Shown: positions 21,929 to 33,747, counted from the stretch's first letter. The stretch is 64,000 nt of DNA from Azomonas macrocytogenes (GCF_014191985.1 NZ_JACHXI010000011.1:1-64000); one strand, 5' to 3'. The notes: a model not told the origin generated them from the sequence alone. Numbers and translations: made by a program.

Positions 21929-22561
21929 ATGAATACTCATGGTTCTCTACCTCGACGCGGCCGTCCTCCCAAGGTTTCCAGGGAGTATTCCGACACTCGC
22001 GAAGCATTGATTCGGATCGGTACTGCAGTGTTGACCGAGCAGGGGTTCGTCGCTACCGGGCTCGATGGTCTGCTCAAGCAGGTTGATGTGCCTAAGGGGT
22101 CTTTTTACCACTATTTCAAAAGTAAGGATGCCTTCGGCAGGGCGGTACTGGAGAGCTATGCCGTTTACTTTGCCCGCAAACTGGATCGCCGCCTGCTGGA
22201 TGAATCCATGTCTCCATTGGAGCGAATCGGTACCTTTGTTGAAGATGCCAAGGCAGGCATGGTCAAGCACCAGTTTCGGCGTGGTTGTCTGGTCGGAAAT
22301 CTCGGTCAGGAAGTAACTGTTCTGCCAGAAGGCTATGGTGACTTGCTGGAAGCTATTTTCGCAAGCTGGCAAGGTAGGATAGCGGCTTGCTTGAGCTTGG
22401 CCCAACAGTCCGGTGATCTGTCTGAAAAAGCCGATTGTATGGAGTTGGCTCAGTTTTTCTGGATTGGTTGGGAAGGTGCCGTCATGCGCGCAAGGCTCGT
22501 ACAAAAAGTTGATCCACTGGATGTCTTTTTCAAGGTTTTCATGGCAGGCCTGCCACGCTGA
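21929..22561 (+). CDS. TetR/AcrR family regulator, AcuR/NemR-like
   Basis: A 210-residue repressor. The N-terminal winged helix region (residues about 15-70) contains RGRPPKVSREYSDTREALI, then GFVATGLDGLLKQVDVPKGSFYHYFKSKDAFG, the TetR recognition helix. The C-terminal half (RRGCLVGNLGQEVTVLPEGY) resembles the TetR_C_16/AcuR-NemR branch, which senses acrylate or reactive electrophiles. The conserved Cys in GCLVGN could be a redox or electrophile sensor. acuI follows after 48 bp, with a matching operator in each promoter region. Confidence 0.88.
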   Translation: MNTHGSLPRRGRPPKVSREYSDTREALIRIGTAVLTEQGFVATGLDGLLKQVDVPKGSFYHYFKSKDAFGRAVLESYAVYFARKLDRRLLDESMSPLERIGTFVEDAKAGMVKHQFRRGCLVGNLGQEVTVLPEGYGDLLEAIFASWQGRIAACLSLAQQSGDLSEKADCMELAQFFWIGWEGAVMRARLVQKVDPLDVFFKVFMAGLPR

Positions 22562-22578
22562 GTTTTGATATCTGTTAA

Positions 22579-22593
22579 TAGACGATCGGTCTA
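22579..22593. promoter_or_regulatory. NemR-box-like operator in front of acuI
   Basis: TAGACGATCGGTCTA is an inverted repeat (arms TAGAC and GTCTA, spacer GATCG) 16 bp before the acuI ATG. A near-identical copy precedes the TetR gene, so the TetR protein probably represses both. Confidence 0.7.
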
Positions 22594-22609
22594 AATTGAG
22601 AGGATTCTA

Positions 22610-23593
22610 ATGTTCAAAGCAGTCTTGATTGAAAAAGATGCCGAAGGCTATCGTCCTCATCTCGCCACGCTGGATGACACCCGCTTGCCGGCCGGCGATG
22701 TAACAGTGCGCGTGGAATACTCAACGCTCAACTATAAGGATGCCCTGGGGATTACCGGCAAGGGGCCTGTGGTGCGCGAGTTTCCAATGGTGCCGGGAAT
22801 CGATTTGGCCGGTACGGTGGAAGACAGCAGTCATCCTGAATTCAAGAAGGGCGATGCAGTACTACTCAATGGTTGGGGGGTAGGTGAAAAGCATTGGGGT
22901 GGTTTGTCACAGAAGGCACGTCTGAATGGTAGCTGGTTGATTCCGTTACCCGAGAAGTTTTCTGCACGTCAAGCAATGGCCATTGGTACTGCCGGCTATA
23001 CGGCTATGTTGTCGGTGCTGGCGCTGGAGCAGCATGGCGTTACTCCGGACAAAGGAGAAATCCTGGTGACCGGGGCCAATGGTGGGGTCGGCAGTTTCGC
23101 CATCGCATTGCTTGCCAGGCTGGGTTACAAGGTAGTGGCTTGCACCGGGCGCGTGAACGAAACGGAGTATCTGAAGAAGCTTGGTGCGGTAGAGATTCTG
23201 GATCGTGCAACCTTATCAGAGCCGGGGCGACCGCTTGGCAAAGAGCGCTGGGCCGGAGCTATCGATTCAGTTGGCAGTCACACCTTGGCCAATGTTTGTG
23301 CCTGCATCCGTTATGGCGGAGCTGTGGCTGCCTGCGGACTTGCGCAGGGCATGGATTTTCCTGCCAGTGTTGCGCCGTTTATCTTGCGTGGAGTGGCATT
23401 GCTAGGAATTGATAGTGTGATGCGCCCACGTGCTGATCGGATTGAGGCCTGGAAACGTTTGGGGGAAACGCTGGATCCTGCCCATTTGGAATATATTGGT
23501 CATGAAGTCGGGCTGGAGCAATCAATCCAATTGGCCGCAGATATGATTGCTGGCAAGGTACGTGGCCGAGTAGTTATCGATGTGAATCGTTAG
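22610..23593 (+). CDS. acuI: acrylyl-CoA reductase (NADPH), AcuI/YhdH family
   Basis: A 327-residue zinc-free medium-chain dehydrogenase/reductase. It reduces acryloyl-CoA to propionyl-CoA and so detoxifies acrylate. Family segments include [34 protein letters not shown], and the NADPH site [20 protein letters not shown]. The conserved [28 protein letters not shown] follows. The start at 22610 has GAGAGGATTCTA in front. With the upstream TetR and two operators, this looks like an inducible electrophile-detoxification unit; the natural inducer is not known from sequence. Confidence 0.93.
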   Translation: MFKAVLIEKDAEGYRPHLATLDDTRLPAGDVTVRVEYSTLNYKDALGITGKGPVVREFPMVPGIDLAGTVEDSSHPEFKKGDAVLLNGWGVGEKHWGGLSQKARLNGSWLIPLPEKFSARQAMAIGTAGYTAMLSVLALEQHGVTPDKGEILVTGANGGVGSFAIALLARLGYKVVACTGRVNETEYLKKLGAVEILDRATLSEPGRPLGKERWAGAIDSVGSHTLANVCACIRYGGAVAACGLAQGMDFPASVAPFILRGVALLGIDSVMRPRADRIEAWKRLGETLDPAHLEYIGHEVGLEQSIQLAADMIAGKVRGRVVIDVNR

Positions 23594-23931
23594 TCTTTAT
23601 TTGCCATTGCGGGATTTAAAGCCACCACCCATTCTCGAGTAACTACTCAACTATTACCAAGACAATCGAGTATATGTGGGGCAGGAGCCTATTTGTGGCA
23701 AGAATAAAGACCCGATAACAGCGTTGGAGGTTTGAGGCTGGACGAAAATGCAGTAGCTGGGACTTTTCGTTCAGCCTTCAGGCACGCAAGCGATATGGCT
23801 TTGCGTGTTTTCAGGATTCGACGCACAGGACAATCATTGGCGCCATATGTCTGGTAATGTCCGAGCCTTTACTCGGTGGTCGACTTATTGCTTACAATCC
23901 TCCCATTGCTACCGTGCCAAAGGTTTTCCCA
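23594..23931. other. 338-bp leader region of the second L,D-transpeptidase
   Basis: No gene is visible. A 7-bp hairpin (CACGCAA...TTGCGTG) lies near 23786-23810, without a T-run. The promoter of the downstream gene is presumably here. Confidence 0.5.
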
Positions 23932-24906
23932 ATGCTGTTTCGTACTTCTTCAATCGCTTGCTGTCTATCGCTGGCTGCTTCGCTTCTGGCTGATCCTGCT
24001 ATGGCATTGGAATTACAGTTACCGCCACAGGGCGATGACGTTGTTGGTCAGATACAGGTTGTCCAAGCGCAGTACAAAGATACTTTTGCCGAACTGGGTG
24101 AGCTCTACAATCTGGGCTATACGGAAATGGTTGCTGCTAACCCTGGCGTCGATCCATGGCTACCAGGGGAGGGGACGGATATCGTATTGCCGACCCGCTT
24201 TATCTTGCCACCTGGCCCGCGTGACGGCATTGTCATAAATTTGGCGGAGTATCGACTCTATTATTTTCCAAAGGGGGAAAATGTCGTCCATACTTATCCA
24301 TTGGGAATCGGGCGGGAAGGTTGGTCGTCGCCTATAGCCATAACTAAAATTACCGCTAAAACACCTAATCCGGCATGGTATCCACCGCAATCGATTCGAG
24401 ACGAGCACGCAGCCGATGGAGATCCACTGCCTAAGATCGTTCCGCCCGGGCCGGATAATCCCCTGGGGCCTTTCAAGTTCAATCTAGGCCTGCCTGGCTA
24501 CCTTATCCATGGTTCCAATAAGCAATTCGGGATTGGCACGCGGGTAAGTCACGGATGCTTTCGAATGCTCAACTCTGACCTTCTTCACCTGGCAGGGATA
24601 GTCGGTGTAGGTACCAAGGTTCGTATCATCAACGAACCATACAAATTCGGGATGAGGGAGGGTAAGCTTTACTTGGAAGTGCATGCTCCTTTACAAGGGA
24701 AAGAGGGAAAAGAAGCCTCTTCTTTAATGGATAAGCATGCAAGCGTAGCCAATGAGCTACTTAAATATGATCAGGCGAAATCCAGCTTTCATCTGGATTG
24801 GGAAATAGTCCGCGATATTGTAGCAACTGAAGATGGATTGCCTGTTTCAATTGCCGAGCAGTCGCCTACCACCTTTGCTGGACAGGTCGCTACGCCCGGT
24901 ACTTAG
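23932..24906 (+). CDS. L,D-transpeptidase (YkuD/ErfK family), paralogue 2, next to oprI
   Basis: A 324-residue periplasmic enzyme with a signal peptide (CCLSLAASLLADPAMA, about residues 10-26), the same LysM-like segment as paralogue 1, and a YkuD domain with HGSNKQFGIG and SHGCFRML (catalytic Cys about residue 209). It faces oprI across a shared terminator, the same arrangement as PA2854/PA2853 in P. aeruginosa. Enzymes of this family anchor Braun-type lipoproteins to peptidoglycan, so OprI is its likely substrate. The 23932 ATG precedes the signal peptide directly; a frame is open upstream to 23857. Confidence 0.92.
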   Translation: MLFRTSSIACCLSLAASLLADPAMALELQLPPQGDDVVGQIQVVQAQYKDTFAELGELYNLGYTEMVAANPGVDPWLPGEGTDIVLPTRFILPPGPRDGIVINLAEYRLYYFPKGENVVHTYPLGIGREGWSSPIAITKITAKTPNPAWYPPQSIRDEHAADGDPLPKIVPPGPDNPLGPFKFNLGLPGYLIHGSNKQFGIGTRVSHGCFRMLNSDLLHLAGIVGVGTKVRIINEPYKFGMREGKLYLEVHAPLQGKEGKEASSLMDKHASVANELLKYDQAKSSFHLDWEIVRDIVATEDGLPVSIAEQSPTTFAGQVATPGT

Positions 24907-24939
24907 GCTTTTTACCGCTGTTTATCGGGTTACCGAAAG

Positions 24940-24968
24940 AAAAGCCGATCTTGCAGATCGGCTTTTTT
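24940..24968. terminator. bidirectional terminator between L,D-transpeptidase and oprI
   Basis: AAAAGCCGATCT and AGATCGGCTTTT form a perfect 12-bp stem with a TGC loop, followed by further T residues. It serves the convergent pair. Confidence 0.9.
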
Positions 24969-24986
24969 ATAAGCAGATAGCCTGGC

Positions 24987-25247
24987 TTATTTGCGGCTAG
25001 CACGATCCAGCATACGTAGAGCGCGCTCGTTGGCTTCGTCGGCAGTTTGTTGTGCTCTTTGGGCTGCAGACAAGGCTTCATCAGCTCTGCTGTAGGCTTC
25101 GTCGGCGCGAGCTTGGGCGCGGGCAGCGGCATCCTCGGTAGCAGTCAGACGAGATTCGGCTTCTTGTTTTGTTATGGTGTCGCTGCTGCAACCAGCAGCT
25201 AGAGCAGCAGCCAGAGCCAAGGCAGAAAGTTTAAAAACGTTATTCAT
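24987..25247 (-). CDS. oprI: major outer-membrane murein lipoprotein OprI
   Basis: An 86-residue Lpp homologue that tethers the outer membrane to peptidoglycan. It has a lipoprotein signal with lipobox LAAGC (Cys about residue 20), then a trimeric coiled coil ([20 protein letters not shown] and following heptads), and the C-terminal RASRK, whose last Lys is the peptidoglycan attachment site in this family. The start at 25247 has AAAGGGGAATGCA in front. Its probable attaching enzyme is the convergent neighbour. Confidence 0.96.
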   Translation of the reverse strand: MNNVFKLSALALAAALAAGCSSDTITKQEAESRLTATEDAAARAQARADEAYSRADEALSAAQRAQQTADEANERALRMLDRASRK

Positions 25248-25292
25248 TGCATTCCCCTTTTTCGTGGAGTTCCTAAAGCAACTTCTCATCAA

Positions 25293-25682
25293 GGAAGTTG
25301 GCGAGCCAATACTACCTATAAGTTTTAGTAAGTAAACTGAGGTAGTGCTCTGACAGGCTATTTTTCCTCTCCAAATCTTGACTTGATTAAAAAGTATTCA
25401 GATAACAACAAAAATACCAAAAATTTTCAAGAATATCTTGTCTTGGATTGCGATCCATATCAACGAATAAAGTTCATTTTTTATATAGTGCTTCGCTAGG
25501 TTTTAATATGTTCACATCTGGTTTTCGTCTATTTATTTCATTTTTGATTAAAAAATATACTTTTTGATCGATGTCTACCTGGCACGTCGAGTCGTAACAT
25601 TTGTCCAAGCCTAGAGTGAGAATGGCGCTATTAATTATGCTAAACGAGGCTTTGTGCGGGCTGGTCTGCCAAAGGAGCGATG
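25293..25682. other. AT-rich oprI upstream region with a nested hairpin
   Basis: About 390 bp with clearly lower GC than its surroundings and no convincing gene. At 25311-25346 a two-part hairpin (ACTACCT...AGGTAGT enclosing AGTTT...AAACT) lies 64-99 bp upstream of the oprI start. It probably holds the oprI promoter and leader. Confidence 0.5.
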
Positions 25683-25955
25683 ATGCAAAATTCAATAAGT
25701 CACAACCGCATAACCCATCAATTCGAGACGGTTATCGATGGGCACCGTGCTTATCTGGCGTATATGGATTTAGGAAAACAGACTCTGGACTTCTACCGAA
25801 CATTTGTCCCGGATGAGCTGCGTGGCCGTGGCATCGCAGCTGCGCTGACAAGGGCGGCGCTGGAGTTTGCCGAGCAGGAAGGATATATCGTCATTCCCTC
25901 ATGCTCGTATGTGGAACGCTACCTTGAGCGGGTGGAAAAGCGACTTAGTAAATAA
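25683..25955 (+). CDS. small GNAT-like N-acetyltransferase, YjdJ family
   Basis: A 90-residue minimal acetyltransferase fold. It contains the acetyl-CoA-binding ELRGRGIAAALTRAALEFAE and the late conserved PSCSYVERYL. Proteins of this YjdJ type are half the size of normal GNAT enzymes, and their substrate is unknown. I take the second of two adjacent ATGs because AAAGGAG then sits at the correct distance (5 bp). It converges with the DAHP synthase gene. Confidence 0.85.
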   Translation: MQNSISHNRITHQFETVIDGHRAYLAYMDLGKQTLDFYRTFVPDELRGRGIAAALTRAALEFAEQEGYIVIPSCSYVERYLERVEKRLSK

Positions 25956-26005
25956 GTCGATTGCGAAGATGCCAGGCAAGCTGGCACATTCCGATTTGAA
26001 GGTAT

Positions 26006-27082
26006 TCAGTTACGCTTGCGTTTGACTAGCACGTCCTTGAGCTTGGCATGCATATCAAGCACGGCTTTTTCGGTCGTTTCCCAGCCGATACAGGCATCAG
26101 TAATCGATACCCCATACTTGAGTTGTGAGAGATCTTTTGGAATCGACTGGCTTCCCTGGCCTATATGGCTTTCTATCATGAGCCCGACAATCGAATCGTT
26201 GCCTTCGCAGATCTGGTTGGTGATATTGGTCATGACTAATGGCTGTAAAGCCGGGTCTTTGTTGGAGTTTGCATGGCTGCAGTCGATCATGATGTTCGGC
26301 TTGATTCCTGCTTTGGTCAGTTGTTGTTCGCAAAGCGTCACACTGACCGAGTCATAATTCGGTTTGCCATTACCTCCCCGAAGAACGACATGGCCGTAGG
26401 GGTTCCCCTTGGTTGTGACAATCGAGACGCTACCTGACTGGTTTATGCCAAGGAAGCGATGAGGGCGTGAGACTGACTGCAAAGCATTGATCGCTACCGT
26501 CAGGCTGCCGTCCGTACCATTTTTAAAGCCTACCGCCGAGGATAATCCCGAGGCCATCTCCCGATGAGTCTGGGATTCGGTCGTGCGTGCTCCGATAGCC
26601 GCCCAGGTAATCAGGTCTTGTAGATACTGCGGTGAAATAGGGTCTAATGCTTCAGTTGCAGTGGGTAAGCCCATTTCTGCGAGCTCGAGCAGTAAGCGGC
26701 GAGCAATGCGCAAACCGTCCTGAATCTTGAATGAATCATCCATATAAGGATCGTTGATAAGCCCTTTCCAGCCAACGGTGGTACGAGGTTTTTCGAAGTA
26801 GACGCGCATGATGAGAAACAGGCTGTCGGAAACCTGTTCCGCTAATGCTTTGAGTCGTTTGGCATAGTCATGGGCCGCTTCGATATCATGAATGGAGCAT
26901 GGGCCGATCACGACGAAAAGCCGGTGGTCTGTGCCATCCAGAATGTTACGAACCACTTGGCGAGCCTGAGACACGTTTGCCTCGGCTGGTTCGCTTAAGG
27001 GAAGCTCCGCTTTCAGTTCTTCCGGCGTGATCAGTGTTATGTTGGAGTCGATGTTCAAGTCATTGATTGGTAAGTCAGCCAT
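26006..27082 (-). CDS. 3-deoxy-7-phosphoheptulonate synthase, class I
   Basis: A 358-residue AroF/G/H-type enzyme, the first step of aromatic amino acid synthesis (PEP plus erythrose-4-phosphate to DAHP). Landmarks are FVVIGPCSIHD (near residue 60), RVYFEKPRTTVGWKGLINDP, TESQTHREMASGLSSAVGFKNGTDG and VMIDCSHANSNKDP. The family start MADLPINDLN fits 27082; an ATG at 27094 is also in frame. The gene neighbours cysB in Pseudomonas as well. Which amino acid inhibits it cannot be read from the sequence, so I give no symbol. Confidence 0.93.
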   Translation of the reverse strand: MADLPINDLNIDSNITLITPEELKAELPLSEPAEANVSQARQVVRNILDGTDHRLFVVIGPCSIHDIEAAHDYAKRLKALAEQVSDSLFLIMRVYFEKPRTTVGWKGLINDPYMDDSFKIQDGLRIARRLLLELAEMGLPTATEALDPISPQYLQDLITWAAIGARTTESQTHREMASGLSSAVGFKNGTDGSLTVAINALQSVSRPHRFLGINQSGSVSIVTTKGNPYGHVVLRGGNGKPNYDSVSVTLCEQQLTKAGIKPNIMIDCSHANSNKDPALQPLVMTNITNQICEGNDSIVGLMIESHIGQGSQSIPKDLSQLKYGVSITDACIGWETTEKAVLDMHAKLKDVLVKRKRN

Positions 27083-28432
<1,350 letters not shown>

Positions 28433-28462
28433 CGATATCCAGGCCTCAATACTTAATAATTG

Positions 28463-28480
28463 CTGATTTCGTAAAATCAG
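28463..28480. terminator. small hairpin between cysB and zipA
   Basis: CTGATTT and AAATCAG form a 7-bp stem with a CGTA loop between the convergent genes. It is short and lacks a T-run, so termination is tentative. Confidence 0.35.
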
Positions 28481-28523
28481 GTTTCCGCGTTGAATAAAGG
28501 GTGATCTAGATGACGATTACTCA

Positions 28524-29363
28524 TTAACGTTTCAGCGTCATCTGGCGGCGTTCGAATTCGGCGATACGTTGGCGATAGTGTTCGATGGTCTGGGCCGTCA
28601 GAACACTGCGCTGATCGTCCTTCAGTTCGCCGCTGAGCTCCTGGGATAGCTTGCGAGCTGCAGCGATCATGAGATCGAACGCTTGCTTGGGATGGCGCGG
28701 GCCTGGCAATCCAAGGAAGAAACTGACGGCTCGTGTCGTGAAGTGATCGATATCATCCAGATCGAACGTACCTGGTTTGACTGCATTGGCCATAGAGAAC
28801 AGGATTTCGCCATTGCCGGTCATGCTTTCATGGCGATGAAAGATATCCATTTCACCGAAACGCAAGCCACTTTCCAGAATATTCTGCAGTAGGGCAGGGC
28901 CTCTGAAGCCAGTCGGCTCGCGAGAAATTACATTGATGACAAGTACTTCCTCTATTGGTGAGGGGCCACTCTTGTCGTGTTCTTCCTTTTCTTCGTAATC
29001 GTGAAAATGGTCGTTCTGAATCGGTTCAATTCGCATGGACGAGGTTTCATTATGCGTGCCGATACGATATTCATCATGCTTGCTGGATTCGCTGCTGTGA
29101 GATCTTTGATGACCATGGGTGCTCAAGGAGGGCATGTCATGAATGTCGAGAGTGGGGTCTTGCTGGCGGACTATCCGAGCCGGCCCCAGCAATTCGTCTG
29201 TATTCTCGCCACTATCTTCCTCTTGCTGGTCGGCAACGTTGCGCTCAAGCTGGAATTTCAATTTTCCCTTTCCGCCTCTCATGCGACGCCAGCCATCGAA
29301 AAGAATGACTACGATGACCACTATACCGACAACGATCAGCCATTCGCGCAGACCGATTTCCAT
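28524..29363 (-). CDS. zipA: cell division protein ZipA
   Basis: A 279-residue membrane anchor of FtsZ. It has an N-out transmembrane segment at residues 5-25 ([20 protein letters not shown]), a charged, His- and Ser-rich flexible linker (about 35-140), and the C-terminal FtsZ-binding beta-sandwich beginning near [16 protein letters not shown]. It follows smc on the same strand, as in Pseudomonas. The usual third gene, ligA, is missing here; cysB converges instead. Confidence 0.93.
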   Translation of the reverse strand: MEIGLREWLIVVGIVVIVVILFDGWRRMRGGKGKLKFQLERNVADQQEEDSGENTDELLGPARIVRQQDPTLDIHDMPSLSTHGHQRSHSSESSKHDEYRIGTHNETSSMRIEPIQNDHFHDYEEKEEHDKSGPSPIEEVLVINVISREPTGFRGPALLQNILESGLRFGEMDIFHRHESMTGNGEILFSMANAVKPGTFDLDDIDHFTTRAVSFFLGLPGPRHPKQAFDLMIAAARKLSQELSGELKDDQRSVLTAQTIEHYRQRIAEFERRQMTLKR

Positions 29364-29544
29364 TAATAACCTCTGAATCCAATGATGATTGCGCCACAAC
29401 GACCTCATCCAAGAGGGGCCTGCGCAGGAAATTATTTCTAAACTAGCATGGCAAACGGCTCTTTTGTACCGTTTGGATGGCCTCTGAAGATTGCTCCAAC
29501 AAGAAAATATTAACTTGGTGAACCATCTATGATCGACGTTGCCT

Positions 29545-32500
29545 TCATTGGTTCGATGCCAGAGAGGCTGCTTCTTCGATATCGACCGTTACCAGGCGAG
29601 AGCAGCCCGGTTCATGCATGGTTACCCCCATCAGCTGATCTGCCATCTCCATGGCGATCTTGTTATGAGTGATGTAAATAAATTGCACAGTCTGCGACAT
29701 CTCTTTCACCAATTTTGCATAGCGACCAACGTTTGTGTCATCTAGCGGCGCGTCTACCTCATCCAGCATGCAGAAGGGAGCTGGATTCAGCTGGAAGATA
29801 GCGAACACCAGCGCTAAGGCCGTCAGGGCTTTTTCTCCTCCTGAAAGCAGGTGAATGGTGCTGTTTTTCTTGCCGGGAGGCCGTGCCATGATCGCAACTC
29901 CGGTATCGAGCAAGTCTTCGCCGGTAAATTCCAGGTAGGCCGTTCCTCCACCGAATACCTTGGGGAAAAGCGCTTGTAGCCCACCGTTGATTTTGTCGAA
30001 GGTATCCTTGAAGCGGTTGCGAGTTTCCTGATCGATCTTGCGGATTACATTTTCCAGGGTCTGCAAGGCCTCGACCAAATCGTCGTTCTGCATATCCAGA
30101 TACTGCTTGCGTTCGGACTGTTGCTGGTATTCGTCGATAGCTGCCAGGTTGATGGGGCCGAGGCGCTGGATACGCATGGCCAGGTTTTCCAGCTCGGTTT
30201 TCAGGTTGCTTTCTGTGCTATCTGGCGCGAGGTTGACGAGTACGGTGTGTAGGTCGTAGCCCTCTTGGCGCAATTGTTCTTGTAGTGTCTTGCCTTGGAT
30301 ATCCAGAGCTTGCCATTCCAAGCGCTGTTTCTCCAATTGGCTGCGCAATAACTGGGCCTGCTGTTCGGCATTGGTTCTTCGCTTTTCGTCATCGCGCAGC
30401 TTGAAATCGATATTTTCCAGCGTTTGGCGGGCCTGTTGCACCTCTTCCTCGGCAACCATGCGGTGTTCGAGAAGTTCCTCCAGCTTGATCCGCAGCTCTT
30501 CCAGTGGTGCATTGCCTTCATCAAGGCTCAGGCAGAGCTGTTCATGCCATTCATTGGCTCGTTCGAACTGTTGCTGCAAACGTTCCAGCGATTGCCTGAG
30601 CGAGCCGTACTGCGCCTGCAGTGAGCCGAGGCGAACCGCAAGCTGATGAGCATGATCTTTGTGCTGTCGTGCTTCCTGGCGGATGCGATCCAGATGCTCA
30701 CGCAGTCGCTCCCGCTCGGTTTGCAGTTTTTCGCGTTGTTCGCAGGCTTGCTCCATTGCATCCAGGGCCGCTTGCAATTGCAGGCGAGAGTCGCCTAAAT
30801 GTTCGGTTTCCGTAATGCGTTGTGTCGCTATTTCCTGTAGTTCTTCATCCAGACGCTGCTGGCGCAGGGTCAGTTGTTCGTAGCGGGCCTGATGGGCGGA
30901 TAGCTGCGCTTTGATTTCAGCCTGGCGTCGCGATTCCTGTTGGATGCGCTGGCGCAATTGTTCGCGCATTTCCTGATGGTGCTGTTGTATTTCGCGTAAC
31001 TCGGCCAGATTCTGTTCGAGGTCTTCCTGCCTGAGGCTGCGCGTACTGCGTTCTTCGTGCAGATGCTCAAGCTCTTGTCCTCGTGCCAGTAAACCGGATT
31101 CTGCTCGATTCGCACGTCGTATGCACAGCGAATACCGACCGATCCAGTGACCATCGCGAGTGATCAACGTCTCGCCGTCACGTAGTGAAGCGCGTTCGGC
31201 GATGGCCTGTTCCAGCGATTCCACCGGTCGTATCTGGGCCAACCATGGCGACAGGTCATGCTGCGAGTCGACTTGACCCAGCAAGCCATTCACTGGTCGC
31301 AGAATTCGTTCGGCGGGGCTGAGCAGCCGCAGTTCGCCTTCTTCGAAAGTGGACAGATCGAATGCCGTGAAGTCGTCCAACAGAACGGCCTGAAGATCGT
31401 TGCCCAGCACGGTTTCAACAGCCAGTTCCCAACCAGGCTCCACTCGTAGCTCTTCGGCCAGGCGCGGATGTTTGGCCAAACCGTTGTCCTGTAGCCATTC
31501 AGCAACTCCCTTGCCGGGATTCAATGCCGCTTGCTGCAAGGCTTCCAATGAAGCAATACGACCCTCCAAGCGTTGCAGTTCTCCCAGGTTGTCCTGTTGG
31601 GTCTGCGCTGTTTCACGCAAGTTGTTGTGCAATTGCGCAAGATGTTCTTCCTGATCAGCTTCGGTAGCAGTCAGTTCCTCAAGATGCAATTCGCTGATTG
31701 CCAATTGTTCGCGCGATTCGGTGATAGCCGCATCTTCAGGATCGGCGCCCAGCAAGCCGCGCTCGTTCTCCAGGCGATGTTGCCGATTGGCCAGTTGCTC
31801 AAGGTTTTGCTCCAGTTGGCGGATCAATGACTGCTGGACTTCGGCGGTTCGTTGCGGTTCGGCACTGTGCTGGCTGAAGCTATCCCAGCGTTCCTGCCAG
31901 CTGTGCATGGCTATTTCTGCCTCATCGAGGCTGGCTGAGGCTTCCTCTGCCGTCGCCTTGGCCAACTCGTGTTCGGGTTCGAGGGAATGTATTTCCTCTT
32001 CGAGCGCTGCCAGTTGGAGGTGATCCTGTTCCAGATGAGCGGTGGTTTCCTGGCGTGCTCGTTCCGCTTCGCGCAAATCTTCCGCCAGTTGGCGCAAGCG
32101 CTGCTGCCCATGCTGGATATTCTGTTCGACCCGGGCGATATCCCCGCCAACTGAATAAAAGCGGCTTTGGGCTTGATTGAAGCGTTCAGATAGTTCGTGA
32201 TGACTATCGCGTATATGCTCGATGCTGGCATCGGCATTACGCTGTTCGGCAATCAGGGCTTCGAGCGCTGTTTCCTGCCCGATGATGACTTGCTGATACT
32301 GGTGGCTTTGCTCGTCGAGAGTGCGCCAACGCAAGGCGATCAATTGGGCGGTGGCCTGGCGTTCGTCTGCCTTGTACTGCTTGTATTTCTCGGCCGCTTG
32401 GGCCTGGCGGTGCAGGCGTTCGAGCTGTCGTTCCAGTTCTTCGCGCAAATCGCCCAGGCGCGCCAGGTTTTCCAGGGTTCGCCGAATGCGATTCTCGGTT

Positions 32501-33036
32501 TCCCGGCGGCGTTCCTTATATTTGGAAATGCCGGCGGCTTCCTCGATGAAGTTGCGTAGATCCTCTGGTTTGGCTTCGATCAGTTTGGAGATCATGCCCT
32601 GTTCGATGATCGAGTAACTACGCGGACCGAGGCCGGTACCCAGGAAGATATCGGTGATATCGCGACGCCGGCATTTGATGCCATTGAGAAAGTAGGTGTT
32701 CTGCGCATCGCGGGTGACCCGTCGGCGAATGGAAATTTCCGCAAACGCTGCATATTCGCCGACCAGTGTGCCGTCCGAGTTGTCGAAAACCAGCTCGATA
32801 CTGGCCTGGGTAACCGGTTTGCGGGTATTGGAGCCATTGAAAATGACATCAGTCATCGACTCGCCCCGCAGGTTCTTGGCCGAGCTTTCGCCCATGACCC
32901 AGCGCACCGCATCGATGATGTTGGATTTTCCGCAGCCATTGGGACCGACCACTGCGGCCATGTTGCTGGGGAAGTTGGCCGTAGTGGGATCGACGAAGGA
33001 TTTGAAGCCTGCGAGTTTGATACTTTTCAGGCGCAT
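29545..33036 (-). CDS. smc: chromosome segregation protein SMC
   Basis: A 1163-residue condensin ATPase. The N-terminal Walker [21 protein letters not shown] is near residue 32. Two long coiled coils flank a hinge around residues 520-640. The C-terminal half-ATPase carries the signature [16 protein letters not shown] and Walker [14 protein letters not shown]. The ATG at 33036 ([14 protein letters not shown]) matches the family start; the longer open frame has no similarity. A separate MksBEFG condensin is encoded at the window end, so this genome has at least two condensin types. Confidence 0.97.
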   Translation of the reverse strand: MRLKSIKLAGFKSFVDPTTANFPSNMAAVVGPNGCGKSNIIDAVRWVMGESSAKNLRGESMTDVIFNGSNTRKPVTQASIELVFDNSDGTLVGEYAAFAEISIRRRVTRDAQNTYFLNGIKCRRRDITDIFLGTGLGPRSYSIIEQGMISKLIEAKPEDLRNFIEEAAGISKYKERRRETENRIRRTLENLARLGDLREELERQLERLHRQAQAAEKYKQYKADERQATAQLIALRWRTLDEQSHQYQQVIIGQETALEALIAEQRNADASIEHIRDSHHELSERFNQAQSRFYSVGGDIARVEQNIQHGQQRLRQLAEDLREAERARQETTAHLEQDHLQLAALEEEIHSLEPEHELAKATAEEASASLDEAEIAMHSWQERWDSFSQHSAEPQRTAEVQQSLIRQLEQNLEQLANRQHRLENERGLLGADPEDAAITESREQLAISELHLEELTATEADQEEHLAQLHNNLRETAQTQQDNLGELQRLEGRIASLEALQQAALNPGKGVAEWLQDNGLAKHPRLAEELRVEPGWELAVETVLGNDLQAVLLDDFTAFDLSTFEEGELRLLSPAERILRPVNGLLGQVDSQHDLSPWLAQIRPVESLEQAIAERASLRDGETLITRDGHWIGRYSLCIRRANRAESGLLARGQELEHLHEERSTRSLRQEDLEQNLAELREIQQHHQEMREQLRQRIQQESRRQAEIKAQLSAHQARYEQLTLRQQRLDEELQEIATQRITETEHLGDSRLQLQAALDAMEQACEQREKLQTERERLREHLDRIRQEARQHKDHAHQLAVRLGSLQAQYGSLRQSLERLQQQFERANEWHEQLCLSLDEGNAPLEELRIKLEELLEHRMVAEEEVQQARQTLENIDFKLRDDEKRRTNAEQQAQLLRSQLEKQRLEWQALDIQGKTLQEQLRQEGYDLHTVLVNLAPDSTESNLKTELENLAMRIQRLGPINLAAIDEYQQQSERKQYLDMQNDDLVEALQTLENVIRKIDQETRNRFKDTFDKINGGLQALFPKVFGGGTAYLEFTGEDLLDTGVAIMARPPGKKNSTIHLLSGGEKALTALALVFAIFQLNPAPFCMLDEVDAPLDDTNVGRYAKLVKEMSQTVQFIYITHNKIAMEMADQLMGVTMHEPGCSRLVTVDIEEAASLASNQ

Positions 33037-33219
33037 GGGGTCGTTTCGGTAACAATCAGCATGCGGTGGAAAACCGGGTAGTCGTCGCCATACGGGTCGT
33101 GGGATCTTGTGCAAGATGATGCGTGGGGGCGCAGTCTAGCATGGTGGTTTTTGCTTGAAGAATTTGTATGGAAAACCTGGGCCAGGGCCGGTTTTGGCAC
33201 GGTTGACAGGTCTTTCCCA

Positions 33220-33747
33220 TTAATCCAGAAGATGCAAGTGGCTGATATCTGGAAGCGGCATGCTTGATGCCAGAGGCAGCTGGCCCAGGTCGCTGCCGAC
33301 AGGCGCCAGGGTGAACCCGGAAAGATCCAGTTGCGGGCTTGCCACAAGCGGTTGTTGCCGCTGTAGATCGCTATCGGCTGGGGCAAGGCCGAAGTCGGGA
33401 GCGATGACGTTCCGAAAGGCAGCCATATACTCATCCCGGGGTATAACTTCGAGGTGGCCATCGTTCGATGAGGTCGATCTCGAGGTTTCAACCGGTGGCG
33501 CAGTGAGTTCGATAGGCGTAGGCATGACGCAGACATCGACGTGTGCGCCGGCGCGTTGCAAGGCAGCGTGGTATTTTTCGGCGGATTCTTGATCCAGGTT
33601 ATGTTTGATCACGACCCTGTGCCCGGAAAATAGCGCTTCGATTCGCTGTGCATCGCATTGGAACAAGCGCATCAGGTTAGCTTTGACTTGTTCTGGCTGT
33701 ACTTTGGGTAGCAATTGGCCGGAAAAAGCAATCTCATAGCGAGTCAT
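33220..33747 (-). CDS. conserved hypothetical protein upstream of smc
   Basis: A 175-residue cytoplasmic protein without export signal. The N-terminal 80 residues (MTRYEIAFSGQLLPKVQPEQ, then LMRLFQCDAQRIEALFSGHRVVIKHNLDQESAEKYHAALQRAGA) form a compact alpha/beta domain seen in other Pseudomonas proteins of unknown function. The remainder is low-complexity, Pro- and Ser-rich. The start at 33747 has AAGGAACAAGGATATG-like purine-rich sequence upstream. Same strand as smc, 183 bp away, with no coupling. Confidence 0.75.
   Translation of the reverse strand: MTRYEIAFSGQLLPKVQPEQVKANLMRLFQCDAQRIEALFSGHRVVIKHNLDQESAEKYHAALQRAGAHVDVCVMPTPIELTAPPVETSRSTSSNDGHLEVIPRDEYMAAFRNVIAPDFGLAPADSDLQRQQPLVASPQLDLSGFTLAPVGSDLGQLPLASSMPLPDISHLHLLD

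Noticed and set aside
25474-25695. 73-residue minus-strand frame upstream of the GNAT gene
   Set aside because: AT-rich sequence, no start signal and no similarity; chance open frame.
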